From assembly GCF_003612555.1 (NCBI RefSeq), contig NZ_RAZF01000007.1, forward strand, positions 99,104 through 163,103: 64,000 bases of DNA, read 5' to 3'. A model generated the notes under the pieces. The model was given only the letters and a program-made list of their open reading frames with translations, was not told the DNA's origin and searched no databases. Shown one piece after another: positions 52,188 through 60,795 of the stretch. The stretch's first letter is position 1. Each line of letters begins with the position of its first letter. Origin of the DNA: Acutalibacter sp. 1XD8-33 (GTDB lineage: Bacteria; Bacillota; Clostridia; Oscillospirales; Acutalibacteraceae). A program made the position numbers and the translations under genes.

Positions 52188-53630
52188 ATGAAACGATACG
52201 ACACGGTCGTCATTGGCGCGGGAGTCACCGGAAGCGCCGTGGCCCGGGAGCTCTCCCGGAGAAAGGGACGCTTTCTGGTGCTGGAAAAGGCCTCCGATGT
52301 GTGCGAGGGCACCAGCAAGGCCAATTCCGCCATCATTCACGCCGGGTTCGACGCCCAGCCCGGTTCTTTGAAAGCCAGAATGAACGTGCGGGGCAATCTG
52401 ATGATGGACAAGCTCTCGGAAGAACTGGACATTCCCTTCCGGCGTGTGGGGGCCTTGGTGGTCTGCCTACGGGAAGAGGAGCTGCCTAGGCTCCGAGAGC
52501 TCCAGGAGCGGGGCCGGGAAAACGGCGTGGAGGGGCTGGAGCTCCTCTCCGGGGAGCAGGCCCGGGCCCTGGAGCCCAACCTGTCGAAGGAGGTGTGCGG
52601 GGCCCTGCTGGCGAAAACCTCCGGGATCATCTGCCCCTTTGCCCTCACCCTGGGTCTGGCGGAAAGCGCTGCCAAAAACGGGGTGGAGTTCCGCTTTGAT
52701 ACGGAGGTGACGGGCCTCTCCCCCGAAGAGGGGGGCTGGGTCCTCCAGGCCGGAGGGGAGGAGGTCCATACGCGGACGGTGGTGAACGCTGCCGGGGTCC
52801 ACGCGGGCCTCCTCCACAATATGGTATGTGAACAGAAACTGGCAGTCATCCCCCGGAAAGGGGAGTACTGCCTGCTGGACAAGACCGCCGGGGGCCATGT
52901 GGGCCGCACTATCTTCCAGTTGCCCGGCAGACTGGGCAAGGGCGTGCTGGTGAGCCCTACTGTCCACGGCAACCTGCTCCTGGGCCCTACCGCCGCCGAT
53001 GTGGAGGATCCCGACTCCACCGCTACCACCGCCGCCGGCCTCACCGAGGTGATGGAGAAGTCCGCCTGGGGGGTGAAAGATATCCCCTACCGGCAGGTGA
53101 TCACCTCCTTTATGGGCCTGCGGGCCCACGAGGCCGGGGACGACTTCGTTCTGGCGGAGAGCGCGCCGGGCTTTTTCGACGGGGCGGGGATCGAGTCTCC
53201 GGGCCTGTCCAGCGCCCCGGCCATCGGCGAATATCTGGCCGGACTGGTGACGGACAAGCTGGGCCTAGAGGAGAACCCCGATTTCGACCCCATCCGCAGG
53301 GGCGCGCCCAGAATCGCGGAGCTGCCCCTTGAGGAGCGGGCGGCGAAGATCGCGGAGAATCCACTCTATGGAAATATCATCTGCCGGTGCGAGGAGGTCT
53401 CCGAGGGGGAGATCCTGGACGCCATTCACGGCATTCTGGGGGCCAGGACTCTGGACGGCGTGAAGCGCCGAACCCGGGCGGGCATGGGCCGGTGCCAAAG
53501 CGGCTTCTGCTCTCCCCGGGTGATGGAGATTCTGGCCCGGGAGCTTCGCTTGGATCTTACGGAAATCCGGAAAAATGGCGGGGATTCCCAGATCGTGTTG
53601 AAAAAAACCAGAGGGGAGAGGGAAGCATGA
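52188..53630 (+). CDS. FAD-dependent glycerol-3-phosphate-dehydrogenase-like oxidoreductase
   Basis: This 480-residue protein has an N-terminal FAD loop (DTVVIGAGVTGSAVARELS), the DAO fold, and a C-terminal BFD-like [2Fe-2S] domain with cysteines in IICRCEEVSEGEIL and GMGRCQSGFCSPRV. This is the GlpA-type plan found in anaerobic glycerol-3-phosphate dehydrogenases. It overlaps the next FAD oxidoreductase by four bases, and a DUF1667 protein follows. The three together are a recurring Clostridia set in place of GlpABC. The substrate is inferred. Confidence 0.85.
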   Translation: MKRYDTVVIGAGVTGSAVARELSRRKGRFLVLEKASDVCEGTSKANSAIIHAGFDAQPGSLKARMNVRGNLMMDKLSEELDIPFRRVGALVVCLREEELPRLRELQERGRENGVEGLELLSGEQARALEPNLSKEVCGALLAKTSGIICPFALTLGLAESAAKNGVEFRFDTEVTGLSPEEGGWVLQAGGEEVHTRTVVNAAGVHAGLLHNMVCEQKLAVIPRKGEYCLLDKTAGGHVGRTIFQLPGRLGKGVLVSPTVHGNLLLGPTAADVEDPDSTATTAAGLTEVMEKSAWGVKDIPYRQVITSFMGLRAHEAGDDFVLAESAPGFFDGAGIESPGLSSAPAIGEYLAGLVTDKLGLEENPDFDPIRRGAPRIAELPLEERAAKIAENPLYGNIICRCEEVSEGEILDAIHGILGARTLDGVKRRTRAGMGRCQSGFCSPRVMEILARELRLDLTEIRKNGGDSQIVLKKTRGEREA

Positions 53631-54922
53631 GCCAGAGCGGCATTCACGAGATTGCCATCATCGGCGGCGGGCCTGCGGGGCTGGCGGCGGCCATCGCGGC
53701 CAGAGAGGCCGGCGCGCGGGACATCGTCATCCTGGAGCGGGAAAAGGAGCTGGGGGGCATCCTCAACCAGTGCATCCACAACGGCTTCGGCCTGCACACC
53801 TTCCAAGAAGAACTCACCGGGCCCGAGTATGCCGCCCGGTACATCCGGCAGGTGAAGGACCTGGGGATTCCCTATCTTCTCAGCACCACCGTGGTGGACC
53901 TGCGCCGGGAGGAGGATCATGTGGCCGTCACCTCCGTCAGCCGCCGGGACGGCCTGCTCCAGACCCGTGCCAGGGCCGTGGTGCTGGCTATGGGCTGCCG
54001 GGAGCGGCCCCGGGGAGCCCTGAACATCCCCGGAACCCGCCCCGCCGGAATCTTCTCCGCGGGCACGGCCCAGCGGCTGGTGAACCTGGAGGGCTACCTG
54101 CCCGGGAGGCGGGTGGTGATTCTGGGCAGCGGGGACATCGGGCTCATTATGGCCCGGCGGATGACCCTGGAGGGGGCCAAGGTCCTGTGCGTGGCGGAGA
54201 TCCAGCCCTATTCCGGCGGGCTCAAGCGGAACATCGTCCAGTGCCTCCAGGACTACGGCATCCCCCTGAAGCTCAGCCACACCGTGGTGGACATCCGGGG
54301 GAAGGAGCGGGTCTCCGGGGTGACCATCGCCCAGGTGGACCAAAACCTGAAACCCATCCCCGGCACAGAGGAGGACTTCGACTGCGACACCCTGCTGCTG
54401 TCCGTGGGCCTGCTGCCGGAGAACGAGCTGTCCAAGGCCGTGGGGGTGGAGTTGGCTCCGGCCACTGGCGGGCCAAGGGTCAACGAGAGCCTGGAGACCA
54501 ATATCCCCGGGGTGTTCGCCTGCGGGAACGTGCTCCACGTCCACGATCTGGTGGACTATGTGTCCGAGGAGGCCGCCAACGCCGGACGCTGCGCCGCTCG
54601 GTTCGCCGCCGGGACCCTCTCCGGCGGAGGGCGGGAGATCCCCCTGGCCCCAGCCGGGGCCGTGCGGTACACTGTGCCCGCCGGGGTGGACCCTGTCCGC
54701 ATGGACGGGGAGGCCGTGGTCCGCTTCCGGGTGGGGCGGAACATGCGTAAGGCGGTGGTCACCGTCTTAGCGGAGGAGCCGGGGCAGGAGCCCAGAACCC
54801 TCCTGCGCCGGAAACGGCCCGTCATGGCCCCCGGCGAGATGGAGCAGATCGCCCTGAAAAAGGAATGGCTCACCGGCGATGAAACGAAAATCACCGTGGA
54901 AGCCAGAGAGGAGGACGCCTGA
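53627..54922 (+). CDS. pyridine nucleotide-disulfide-type FAD oxidoreductase
   Basis: This 431-residue protein has FAD motif AIIGGGPAGLAAAIAAREAG, a second dinucleotide motif VVILGSGDIGLIMARRM, and TNIPGVFACGNVLHVHDLVD near the C-terminus. It probably passes electrons between the GlpA-like subunit and NAD(P) or another carrier. Start ATG (53627) overlaps the previous stop in ATGA, and its stop touches the DUF1667 gene start. Confidence 0.88.
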   Translation: MSQSGIHEIAIIGGGPAGLAAAIAAREAGARDIVILEREKELGGILNQCIHNGFGLHTFQEELTGPEYAARYIRQVKDLGIPYLLSTTVVDLRREEDHVAVTSVSRRDGLLQTRARAVVLAMGCRERPRGALNIPGTRPAGIFSAGTAQRLVNLEGYLPGRRVVILGSGDIGLIMARRMTLEGAKVLCVAEIQPYSGGLKRNIVQCLQDYGIPLKLSHTVVDIRGKERVSGVTIAQVDQNLKPIPGTEEDFDCDTLLLSVGLLPENELSKAVGVELAPATGGPRVNESLETNIPGVFACGNVLHVHDLVDYVSEEAANAGRCAARFAAGTLSGGGREIPLAPAGAVRYTVPAGVDPVRMDGEAVVRFRVGRNMRKAVVTVLAEEPGQEPRTLLRRKRPVMAPGEMEQIALKKEWLTGDETKITVEAREEDA

Positions 54923-55287
54923 TGCCTATTGTAGAGCTCACCTGTATCAGCTGCCCCTTGGGCTGCCCCCTGAAGGTGGAGACCGACGGGGAGGGGAAGG
55001 TCCTGGGGGTAACCGGAAACACCTGCAAGCGGGGGGAGGCCTACGGCCGCAAGGAGGTCTCCGCGCCGGAGCGCACCGTCACCTCCACCGTGCGGGTGGA
55101 GGGGGGCGTACCCCCCGTGATCTCCGTGCGCACCCGGACCGATATCCCCAAGGAAAAGATTTTCGCCGTGATGGAGGCTGTCCGCCGGGCAGTGGCCAAG
55201 GCACCCGTTCAGATCGGGGACGTAATCATCAAAAACGTGGCGGACACCGGCGTGGACCTGATCGCTACAAAATCCACAGAGCCATAG
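54922..55287 (+). CDS. DUF1667 cysteine-motif protein
   Basis: This 121-residue protein has four cysteines in the N-terminal part (ELTCISCPLGCPLKV, GNTCKRGEAYG), as in DUF1667 proteins, which accompany GlpA-like and FAD oxidoreductases. The cysteines may hold an iron-sulfur cluster or zinc, making it the third subunit of the same complex. Its ATG overlaps the preceding stop by one base. Confidence 0.88.
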   Translation: MPIVELTCISCPLGCPLKVETDGEGKVLGVTGNTCKRGEAYGRKEVSAPERTVTSTVRVEGGVPPVISVRTRTDIPKEKIFAVMEAVRRAVAKAPVQIGDVIIKNVADTGVDLIATKSTEP

Positions 55288-55298
55288 GAGGTGTCCCT

Positions 55299-56018
55299 TT
55301 GCTGGACGAGAGAATTACCACCGTGCTCTTCGACCTGGACGGCACCCTGCTGCCCATGGAGACGGAGCGCTTTACAAAAGCCTATTTCAAGCTCCTGGCC
55401 CAGAAGGCCGCGCCCTACGGCTACGCCCCGGAATCCCTGGTGGCGGCGGTGTGGAAGGGCACCAAGGCCATGGTGATGAACGACGGCTCCATGAAGAACG
55501 ACCAGCGCTTCTGGGAGGTGTTTGCCGGGGAGCTGGGGGAGCGGGTGCTGGACATGCGGCCCATATTCGACAGCTTCTACGCCAACGAGTTCCACGGGGC
55601 GAAAGTCGCCACGGGGGAGAATCCCCTGGCGAAAAAGGCCGTGGAGGGCCTGAAGATCCAGGGCCGGCAGGTGGTTCTGGCTACGAACCCGCTGTTTCCG
55701 GCGGTGGGCGTGGCCACCCGGCTGAGCTGGATCGGCCTGGAGCCGGAGGACTTCCTCCACGTGACCACCTACGAGAACAGCTCCTACTGTAAGCCCAACC
55801 CGGCTTATTTCGCCCAGGTTCTGGAGGCCGTCGGGAAGCGCCCGGAGGAGTGCCTGATGGTGGGCAACGACCCCCGGGAGGACGTGCTGGCGGCGGGGCA
55901 GGCGGGCATCTCCGCTTATCTTGTCACCGATTGCCTGGAAAACGCCGGGGACGCGGACCTCTCGAAGATGGAAAAAGGCAGCTTCCGGGAGTTTTTGCGG
56001 TTCGCCGGGGTAGACTAG
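55299..56018 (+). CDS. HAD-family hydrolase
   Basis: This 239-residue phosphatase has the nucleophile motif TVLFDLDGTLLPMETE and C-terminal MVGNDPREDVLAAGQAGI. The start is a TTG at 55299, with AGGAGGTG upstream; the longer open frame comes from readings of the previous gene in another phase. As the last gene of the glpA-like operon it might act on a three-carbon phosphate, which is only a guess. Confidence 0.85.
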   Translation: MLDERITTVLFDLDGTLLPMETERFTKAYFKLLAQKAAPYGYAPESLVAAVWKGTKAMVMNDGSMKNDQRFWEVFAGELGERVLDMRPIFDSFYANEFHGAKVATGENPLAKKAVEGLKIQGRQVVLATNPLFPAVGVATRLSWIGLEPEDFLHVTTYENSSYCKPNPAYFAQVLEAVGKRPEECLMVGNDPREDVLAAGQAGISAYLVTDCLENAGDADLSKMEKGSFREFLRFAGVD

Positions 56019-56024
56019 CGGTTA

Positions 56025-56630
56025 AGGCCGTGGGGTTGTCTCACCTGCCGGTTCGGTCGGCGACGGGAAATCGCCACTGGCGATTGTCGCCCCCACACCC
56101 CACAAACTTTTACCCACTCCTCACTACGTTCGTCGTGAACATTTTGCGGAACAACATTGACCGGTCCAGCTGGTCTTAAGCTGGCGGGGAGTTTGAGGGC
56201 GCGCAGCCCTCAAGGTCTTTGTCCTTAAACTCCTGAGAAGCGCATTTTTGGTGGTGAATTGCCGCGCAGCGGCAAGAGGGGACTTTTTGCAAGAGAAAAA
56301 AGTCCCCTGGAAACCGGAACCAGCCAGTGACGAGTGTTCGCACCCAGCCCAGCAGAGTTTTGCTTCGCAAAACTCATGACACACCGCGAAACTCAGCTAT
56401 ATCCTCTCGCCATGCTTGGCGCCGTGTGCCCCGCTCGGGTTCGTCCGAAGGACGAACCGCCGGGGAAACGGGCAAAGCCCGTTTCCCCACGGCCATTTTG
56501 CGGCTTGCGCAAAATGCGAGCGGGGCGGATGCGGGAAAGGCCAGCTCTGGGCGCAGGCACAAAGCCAATTCGCCCGCCTGGCATGGTGCTCCGCAATCAG
56601 CCCGCGCACGCACTCACGCGCCCATACAAA
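56025..56630. repeat. composite dispersed intergenic repeat, copy 7
   Basis: The 650-bp gap before trxA has no supported gene. It carries CGGCGACGGGAAATCGCC / ACTGGCGATTGTCGCCCCC (as in copy 6), GGTCCAGCTGGTCTTAAGCTGG (as in copy 1) and a reversed block of copies 2 and 4 (AAAAAGTCCCCTGGAAACCGG). An internal inverted arrangement of GTTTTGCTTCGCAAAAC is also present. Frames crossing it are rejected as genes. Confidence 0.75.
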
Positions 56631-56672
56631 CACTCAAAAAATATATTATAAATAATCAAAGGAGGAAAATCT

Positions 56673-56984
56673 ATGTCTGTACTCACATTGACCCAGGAAA
56701 ATTTCGAGGCCGAAGCGTTGAAATCAGAGATCCCCGTGCTGGTGGATTTCTGGGCCGCCTGGTGCGGCCCCTGCCGGATGTTCTCGCCCATTGTGGACGA
56801 GTTCGCTGAGGAAAATCAGGACAAAGTCAAGGTCGGCAAGGTGAACGTGGACGAGCAGCCCGATCTGGCCGGCCGCTACGGGGTGATGAGCATCCCCACG
56901 GCCATCCTGTTCAAAAACGGCGAAATCGCCGCCACTCTGGTGGGCTTGCAGCAAAAATCCGCGCTGGAGGATTTGATTCAATAG
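56673..56984 (+). CDS. trxA: thioredoxin
   Basis: This 103-residue thioredoxin has the active site FWAAWCGPCRMF and the cis-proline loop in MSIPTAILFKNGE. It is the dithiol carrier reduced by the following TrxB. AAAGGAGG lies 7 bases before the ATG. Its TAG shares a base with the GTG start of trxB. Confidence 0.96.
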   Translation: MSVLTLTQENFEAEALKSEIPVLVDFWAAWCGPCRMFSPIVDEFAEENQDKVKVGKVNVDEQPDLAGRYGVMSIPTAILFKNGEIAATLVGLQQKSALEDLIQ

Positions 56985-57913
56985 TGGAACCTGAAAAGAA
57001 TATCCTCGACATGCTAATTGTGGGGGGCGGGCCCGCTGGGTACACCGCCGCCCTGTATGGCGCCCGAGCGGGGCTCTCTGTCCTGCTGCTGGAAAAGCTG
57101 GCCCCCGGCGGTCAGATGGGCACCACCGATATGGTGGACAATTACCCTGGCTTTCCTAAAGGAGTCAACGGTTTTGATCTTGCCATGCAGATGAAGGAGT
57201 GCGCAGAGCGCTTCGGGGCAAAGACGGCTTTGGAAGAGGTTTCCGCCCTGGAGCTCACCGGAGAGGTCAAGCTGGCCCATACTCCAAAGCACATATATCA
57301 GGCTCGGACGGTGGTGCTGGCTATGGGCTCCCATCCCCGGGAACTGGGTCTGGAAAGGGAGGGGGACCTGCGGGGCAGGGGTGTCTCCTACTGCGCCACC
57401 TGCGATGGAATGTTTTACCGGGGCAAAACCGTGGCGATTGTCGGAGGCGGGAACACCGCTGTGTCTGATGGACTGTACCTGTCCCGGCTCTGTGACAAAA
57501 TCTATCTGATTCACCGGAGAGACAAGCTGCGTGCGCCCCTCCCCCAGCAGAAGGCTTTGGAGCAGGCGGGCAACGTGGAATTCCTCTGGAACAGCGAGGT
57601 CACGGCGCTGCTCTCCGGGGACAGGCTCTCCGGGCTGAGGGTACGAAACAAAAAGACCGGCGAAGTCCAAGAACTGGCCTGCGACGGGGTGTTTATCGCG
57701 GTGGGCCAGGTGCCGGACGCTCAGCTGGCTGTGGGACAAGTTGCCTGCAGCGAGGACGGCTATGTGCTGGCAGGAGAGGATACCCGCACGAATCTTCCGG
57801 GTGTTTTTGCCGCCGGGGACCTGCGGAAAAAACCTTTGCGGCAGATCGTCACCGCCGCCTCAGACGGAGCCGTGGCGGCCGCTATGGCCCAGGAATATCT
57901 GGATGGAAGATAA
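56984..57913 (+). CDS. trxB: thioredoxin reductase
   Basis: This 309-residue NADPH-thioredoxin reductase has the FAD motif MLIVGGGPAGYTAALYGA, the redox site GVSYCATCDGMF and the NADPH motif VAIVGGGNTAVSDG. GVFAAGDLRKKPLRQIVTAA lies near the end. It starts at GTG overlapping trxA, giving coupled translation and a complete thioredoxin system. Confidence 0.95.
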   Translation: MEPEKNILDMLIVGGGPAGYTAALYGARAGLSVLLLEKLAPGGQMGTTDMVDNYPGFPKGVNGFDLAMQMKECAERFGAKTALEEVSALELTGEVKLAHTPKHIYQARTVVLAMGSHPRELGLEREGDLRGRGVSYCATCDGMFYRGKTVAIVGGGNTAVSDGLYLSRLCDKIYLIHRRDKLRAPLPQQKALEQAGNVEFLWNSEVTALLSGDRLSGLRVRNKKTGEVQELACDGVFIAVGQVPDAQLAVGQVACSEDGYVLAGEDTRTNLPGVFAAGDLRKKPLRQIVTAASDGAVAAAMAQEYLDGR

Positions 57914-57960
57914 AAGTACAAAGGCCCTCCACACAGGTGGGGGGTCTTTGTACTTTTATC
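57914..57960. terminator. bidirectional terminator after trxB
   Basis: AAAAGTACAAAG and CTTTGTACTTTT are the outer arms of a long stem enclosing GGCCCTCCACACAGGTGGGGGG. T runs on both strands serve trxB and the converging gerQ-like gene. Confidence 0.8.
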
Positions 57961-58375
57961 TGCGAGGGCCGCCGTTATAGGGATTGGGCAAGAGGTTGTA
58001 GTTGTGCCGGGGACGCTCGTTGGGCATAAAAAAGTAGACGAATTTAATAGAAAATATGTCGCAGACAATGAAATTATTTACTGGTTCATCGTAGAGCGTG
58101 ACAAAACTCCTGCCTACAAAGTACAGGATTCCTTGCTTACGCACGATCTCCCCTGTGCCAATCAGGAATTCAATGACCACAAAGCTACCGATATTCTGGG
58201 ACAAAATGGACTGCATGGAGCCCCGCATTTCCTCAGAGTCGAAATCCTCTTGGGGAGGATGCTCAAAATTGTCCAGGACCGCCGCGCCGTCAGCCTCGGC
58301 CATATAGTCCGCCCGGCTTTGCAGCCTGCGCATGGCCGGAGAATTTCTGCCGCATTCTCTCATGTTTCCGTTCAT
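57956..58375 (-). CDS. GerQ-like spore coat protein
   Basis: This 139-residue protein has no signal peptide. Its central part (QSILSQNIGSFVVIEFLIG, VGRSFVTLYDEPVNNFIVCD) matches the pattern of the GerQ family, which in Bacillus is a spore coat protein cross-linked by transglutaminase and needed to place CwlJ. The adjacent upstream gene encodes a CwlJ-type hydrolase, as in the Bacillus cwlJ-gerQ operon. The sequence likeness alone is moderate; the pairing raises confidence. Confidence 0.7.
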   Translation of the reverse strand: MNGNMRECGRNSPAMRRLQSRADYMAEADGAAVLDNFEHPPQEDFDSEEMRGSMQSILSQNIGSFVVIEFLIGTGEIVRKQGILYFVGRSFVTLYDEPVNNFIVCDIFSIKFVYFFMPNERPRHNYNLLPNPYNGGPRR

Positions 58376-58396
58376 ATGCCGCCTCCTTTAAAATCG

Positions 58397-58831
58397 TCAA
58401 GTTTCCGCATAGCTCTCTGTGGGATTATAGAAGCAGTGGTCTCCCAGGCGGATCACAAACTGTCCTACCTGCGAGGGAAAATACTGCCGGCAATTGGGGC
58501 TGAATGGGTTGAAATACCACAGGGCGAAGCCCAGGTTGGTAAGCCGGTTGCCCGCGATGGCCCAGTCGGCAATATTGTAGTGGACGTCGGTAGGCCGCAT
58601 ATTATAGATGTTCTGCATGTTGTAGCGCCCGCCCACCATCTCCATCACGCAGGTGAACTGCCTGGGCTGATAGACTACCTCCCGTATGGTGTACAGCCGG
58701 CCATATTCCCCATAGGTCACCTGGACCCGGTTCATCACCACGCAGGCCACCGCCTGCATTCCCGTGTCGCCCTCGCCCCCAGCCTCACACTCAATGATCC
58801 TCGCAAGGATCTCTCTGTCTGAAAACGCCAC
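58397..58831 (-). CDS. CwlJ/SleB-type spore cortex-lytic hydrolase
   Basis: This 144-residue cell wall hydrolase has the family motif ILARIIECEAGGEGDTGMQA, with the catalytic glutamate, followed by VACVVMNRV and FTCVMEMVGGRY. It has no signal peptide, like CwlJ and unlike SleB, consistent with placement in the spore coat to degrade cortex at germination. It is first in the operon with the GerQ-like gene. Confidence 0.88.
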   Translation of the reverse strand: MAFSDREILARIIECEAGGEGDTGMQAVACVVMNRVQVTYGEYGRLYTIREVVYQPRQFTCVMEMVGGRYNMQNIYNMRPTDVHYNIADWAIAGNRLTNLGFALWYFNPFSPNCRQYFPSQVGQFVIRLGDHCFYNPTESYAET

Positions 58832-59156
58832 GCCGCCTTCCTCCTTGGAGCCCGCCGCCGGGCTTTTCCGGCCCGCGGTTTCCCTTCCGGGGGCTCCGGG
58901 TATTTCTCTTCATGATATGCCCCCCGCCGGGGAAATAGACCTTATCGGGGAAGGAGGCTTCCTCACAGAGCTGTTTCCTGTCAAAATCCCGGTATTTAAT
59001 TGTTAACGAGGAGTTAAGTTTGCTATTATTTCCAATAAAGCAAAATCCAACTCCAGGTTTACGTTATAATAAAATCGCGGCGGAGCTCTCCGGCGGAAAG
59101 GAGGGGGCTTTGTGTTTCTGGTCCGGCGCCGACATGAAATAAAGAGGTGCTTTATC
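58832..59156. other. intergenic region between divergent spore genes and an exported-protein gene
   Basis: No gene is supported. A TATAAT at 59065-59070 may be the -10 box for the gene at 59157, but no good -35 is seen at the right distance. AGAGGTG at about 59143 is that gene's ribosome site. Confidence 0.4.
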
Positions 59157-59681
59157 GTGAAAAGAATTTTGACAGTTCTGGCAGCGGCCCTGCTGGTCTC
59201 CCTTCTCGCGGTGTCCGCTTCGGCGGCGACTGCCGAAAATGCGGAGGCAATCGCGGAGGCCAGGGAAGGCCAGGAGGAAATGCGCCGGGATTACCTGAAT
59301 GCCGGGTGGAAGGATATTTCCAGCAGGCTTCAGGCAGAGGCCCATGCGGCGGAAATCGACCCGGATACCTGGGAGCTCGCCCATCGGGATCTGGAGGCGG
59401 CCGCCGAGGAGGAAAAAGAAGCCATCCTAGCCGCCCGCAATGAGATCATCTATAGCTATAGCTGGTCGATAGACGAGGTTACCAGTTATGTTCTGGATCC
59501 GGAAAAGCAGGAGTTCGGGTTTGTGCCCTCCTTCTCAGAGCTTTTCCCCGAGGACTGGGACGTTCCCTGCCAACCGATATCAGAAAAAGATAGAAAAGCC
59601 CTGGAAGAGCAAATGGCTGCCAGCATGGTAGCAATGTCGGAGGAGTTTGTTGCGCAAATAAACGACATATTTAGTTTCTGA
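59157..59681 (+). CDS. small exported protein, helical
   Basis: This 174-residue protein starts at GTG (AGAGGTG upstream) with a signal peptide (VKRILTVLAAALLVSLLAVSASAATAEN). The mature part is acidic and alanine/glutamate-rich, hence largely helical, with no recognised domain. An unrelated AT-rich frame follows within 5 bp. Confidence 0.7.
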   Translation: MKRILTVLAAALLVSLLAVSASAATAENAEAIAEAREGQEEMRRDYLNAGWKDISSRLQAEAHAAEIDPDTWELAHRDLEAAAEEEKEAILAARNEIIYSYSWSIDEVTSYVLDPEKQEFGFVPSFSELFPEDWDVPCQPISEKDRKALEEQMAASMVAMSEEFVAQINDIFSF

Positions 59682-59685
59682 CCCT

Positions 59686-60027
59686 GTGGTGATATATAAT
59701 AGCGATTTATATATCACTAAGTTCGCAAGTGGCAGTGGAAATACGGCACCGTTTTGCGGAGTTACTTTTCCAAATACCAAGGTGACGAATTTCGTTGAGT
59801 CCGGGGCGATTGAGTCTAAACAAGCGGGACTTACAAGCGTAAACATCGGGTATTCAAGGTCGAACGGCTCGAGCATAGACTACTATAAAAATCTCCCTAT
59901 TGGGATGCTATATGGCTTGAGGGTTGGACCTAGGAGCGGGGTATCCCAGGTATTTGTAAGAGCAAGTACACATACTACCGCAGGTATTGCTAAAATGTAT
60001 GTGAAACGGGAAGTACAAGTAAATTAA
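59686..60027 (+). CDS. orphan AT-rich frame, possibly a 3' gene fragment
   Basis: The 113-codon frame has no ribosome site at its GTG and is richer in A and T than its neighbours. The sequence is rich in Ser, Thr, Gly and Val with beta-strand character (TAPFCGVTFPNTKVTNFVES, SGVSQVFVRASTHTTAG), like the end of a secreted or surface protein. It is open back to 59662 in the same frame. It may be the 3' remnant of a transferred gene fused behind the exported protein gene. A terminator follows closely. Confidence 0.45.
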   Translation: MVIYNSDLYITKFASGSGNTAPFCGVTFPNTKVTNFVESGAIESKQAGLTSVNIGYSRSNGSSIDYYKNLPIGMLYGLRVGPRSGVSQVFVRASTHTTAGIAKMYVKREVQVN

Positions 60028-60040
60028 GTTGCATTTACGA

Positions 60041-60073
60041 GGGAGGGCCGAAAAGGCCCTCCTTTTAATTTTT
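60041..60073 (+). terminator. intrinsic terminator
   Basis: GGAGGGCC (60042-60049) pairs with GGCCCTCC (60055-60062), followed by TTTTAATTTTT. It ends the forward transcript and lies just beyond the converging pgsA gene. Confidence 0.8.
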
Positions 60074-60077
60074 GTGG

Positions 60078-60653
60078 TCATCCCTTGACCACCGCCCAGT
60101 TGTCCTTGATATAGATGACGCCGGAGACCACCGTCACCGCAGCCACGGCCCAGCACAGGGCCTGCGTGACCAGAGACACGAAAAGAGCGTCGGAGCCGCT
60201 GGCGGCGGCCGCCAAAAAGTAGTAGAGCAGAATGCTGGCCATCTGCAGCACAGTTTTGACCTTGCCCCACATATTGGCGGCAATCACCTTCTGATTTGCT
60301 GCGGCCACCATGCGAATCCCCGCCACCGCGAATTCCCGGAACAAGGTGAGAGCTAGTACCACAGGACTGCATACGCCGTCTGCCATCATATACAGAAATG
60401 CGGCGGTGGTGAGCATCTTGTCTGCCAGGGGGTCCGCAAACTTGCCGAAATCCGTCTCCAAGTGGTATTTCCGGGCAATTTTGCCGTCCAGCAAATCAGT
60501 GAGGCTGGCCAAGGCAAACACCGCCCCCGCGATAAAGCTCCATAGGCGGCTGAAGTCTGGCGTGCCGAATTTCACCCAGGCAGCGAATACCATAAAGATT
60601 GGCACCATGGCCACCCGCAACAGAGTCAGCTTATTGGGCAGATTCATTTTCAT
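60078..60653 (-). CDS. pgsA: CDP-diacylglycerol-glycerol-3-phosphate 3-phosphatidyltransferase
   Basis: This 191-residue membrane enzyme of phosphatidylglycerol synthesis has the CDP-alcohol transferase motif SLTDLLDGKIARKYHLETDF and GKFADPLADK, which contains all the metal-binding aspartates. It has about four to five membrane segments. It lies downstream of rimO on the same strand, a common Firmicutes order. Confidence 0.93.
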   Translation of the reverse strand: MKMNLPNKLTLLRVAMVPIFMVFAAWVKFGTPDFSRLWSFIAGAVFALASLTDLLDGKIARKYHLETDFGKFADPLADKMLTTAAFLYMMADGVCSPVVLALTLFREFAVAGIRMVAAANQKVIAANMWGKVKTVLQMASILLYYFLAAAASGSDALFVSLVTQALCWAVAAVTVVSGVIYIKDNWAVVKG

Positions 60654-60795
60654 TTCTTTGCCTTCCTTTTGCGTATGAGTAACGCGGCTTTGTAAGTTCT
60701 ATACTCTTTGAGAGGCCAATATGTACTTCATAAAAGCATACTTTTGAGAAGTATGTGCCGGCGGCAGGGAAGCCCCGTTCCCAAAGAACCGTCCA

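Noticed and set aside
56327..56809. 160-codon forward frame running into trxA
   Set aside because: It reads repeat copy 7 and then trxA in the wrong phase; trxA itself has a perfect ribosome site.
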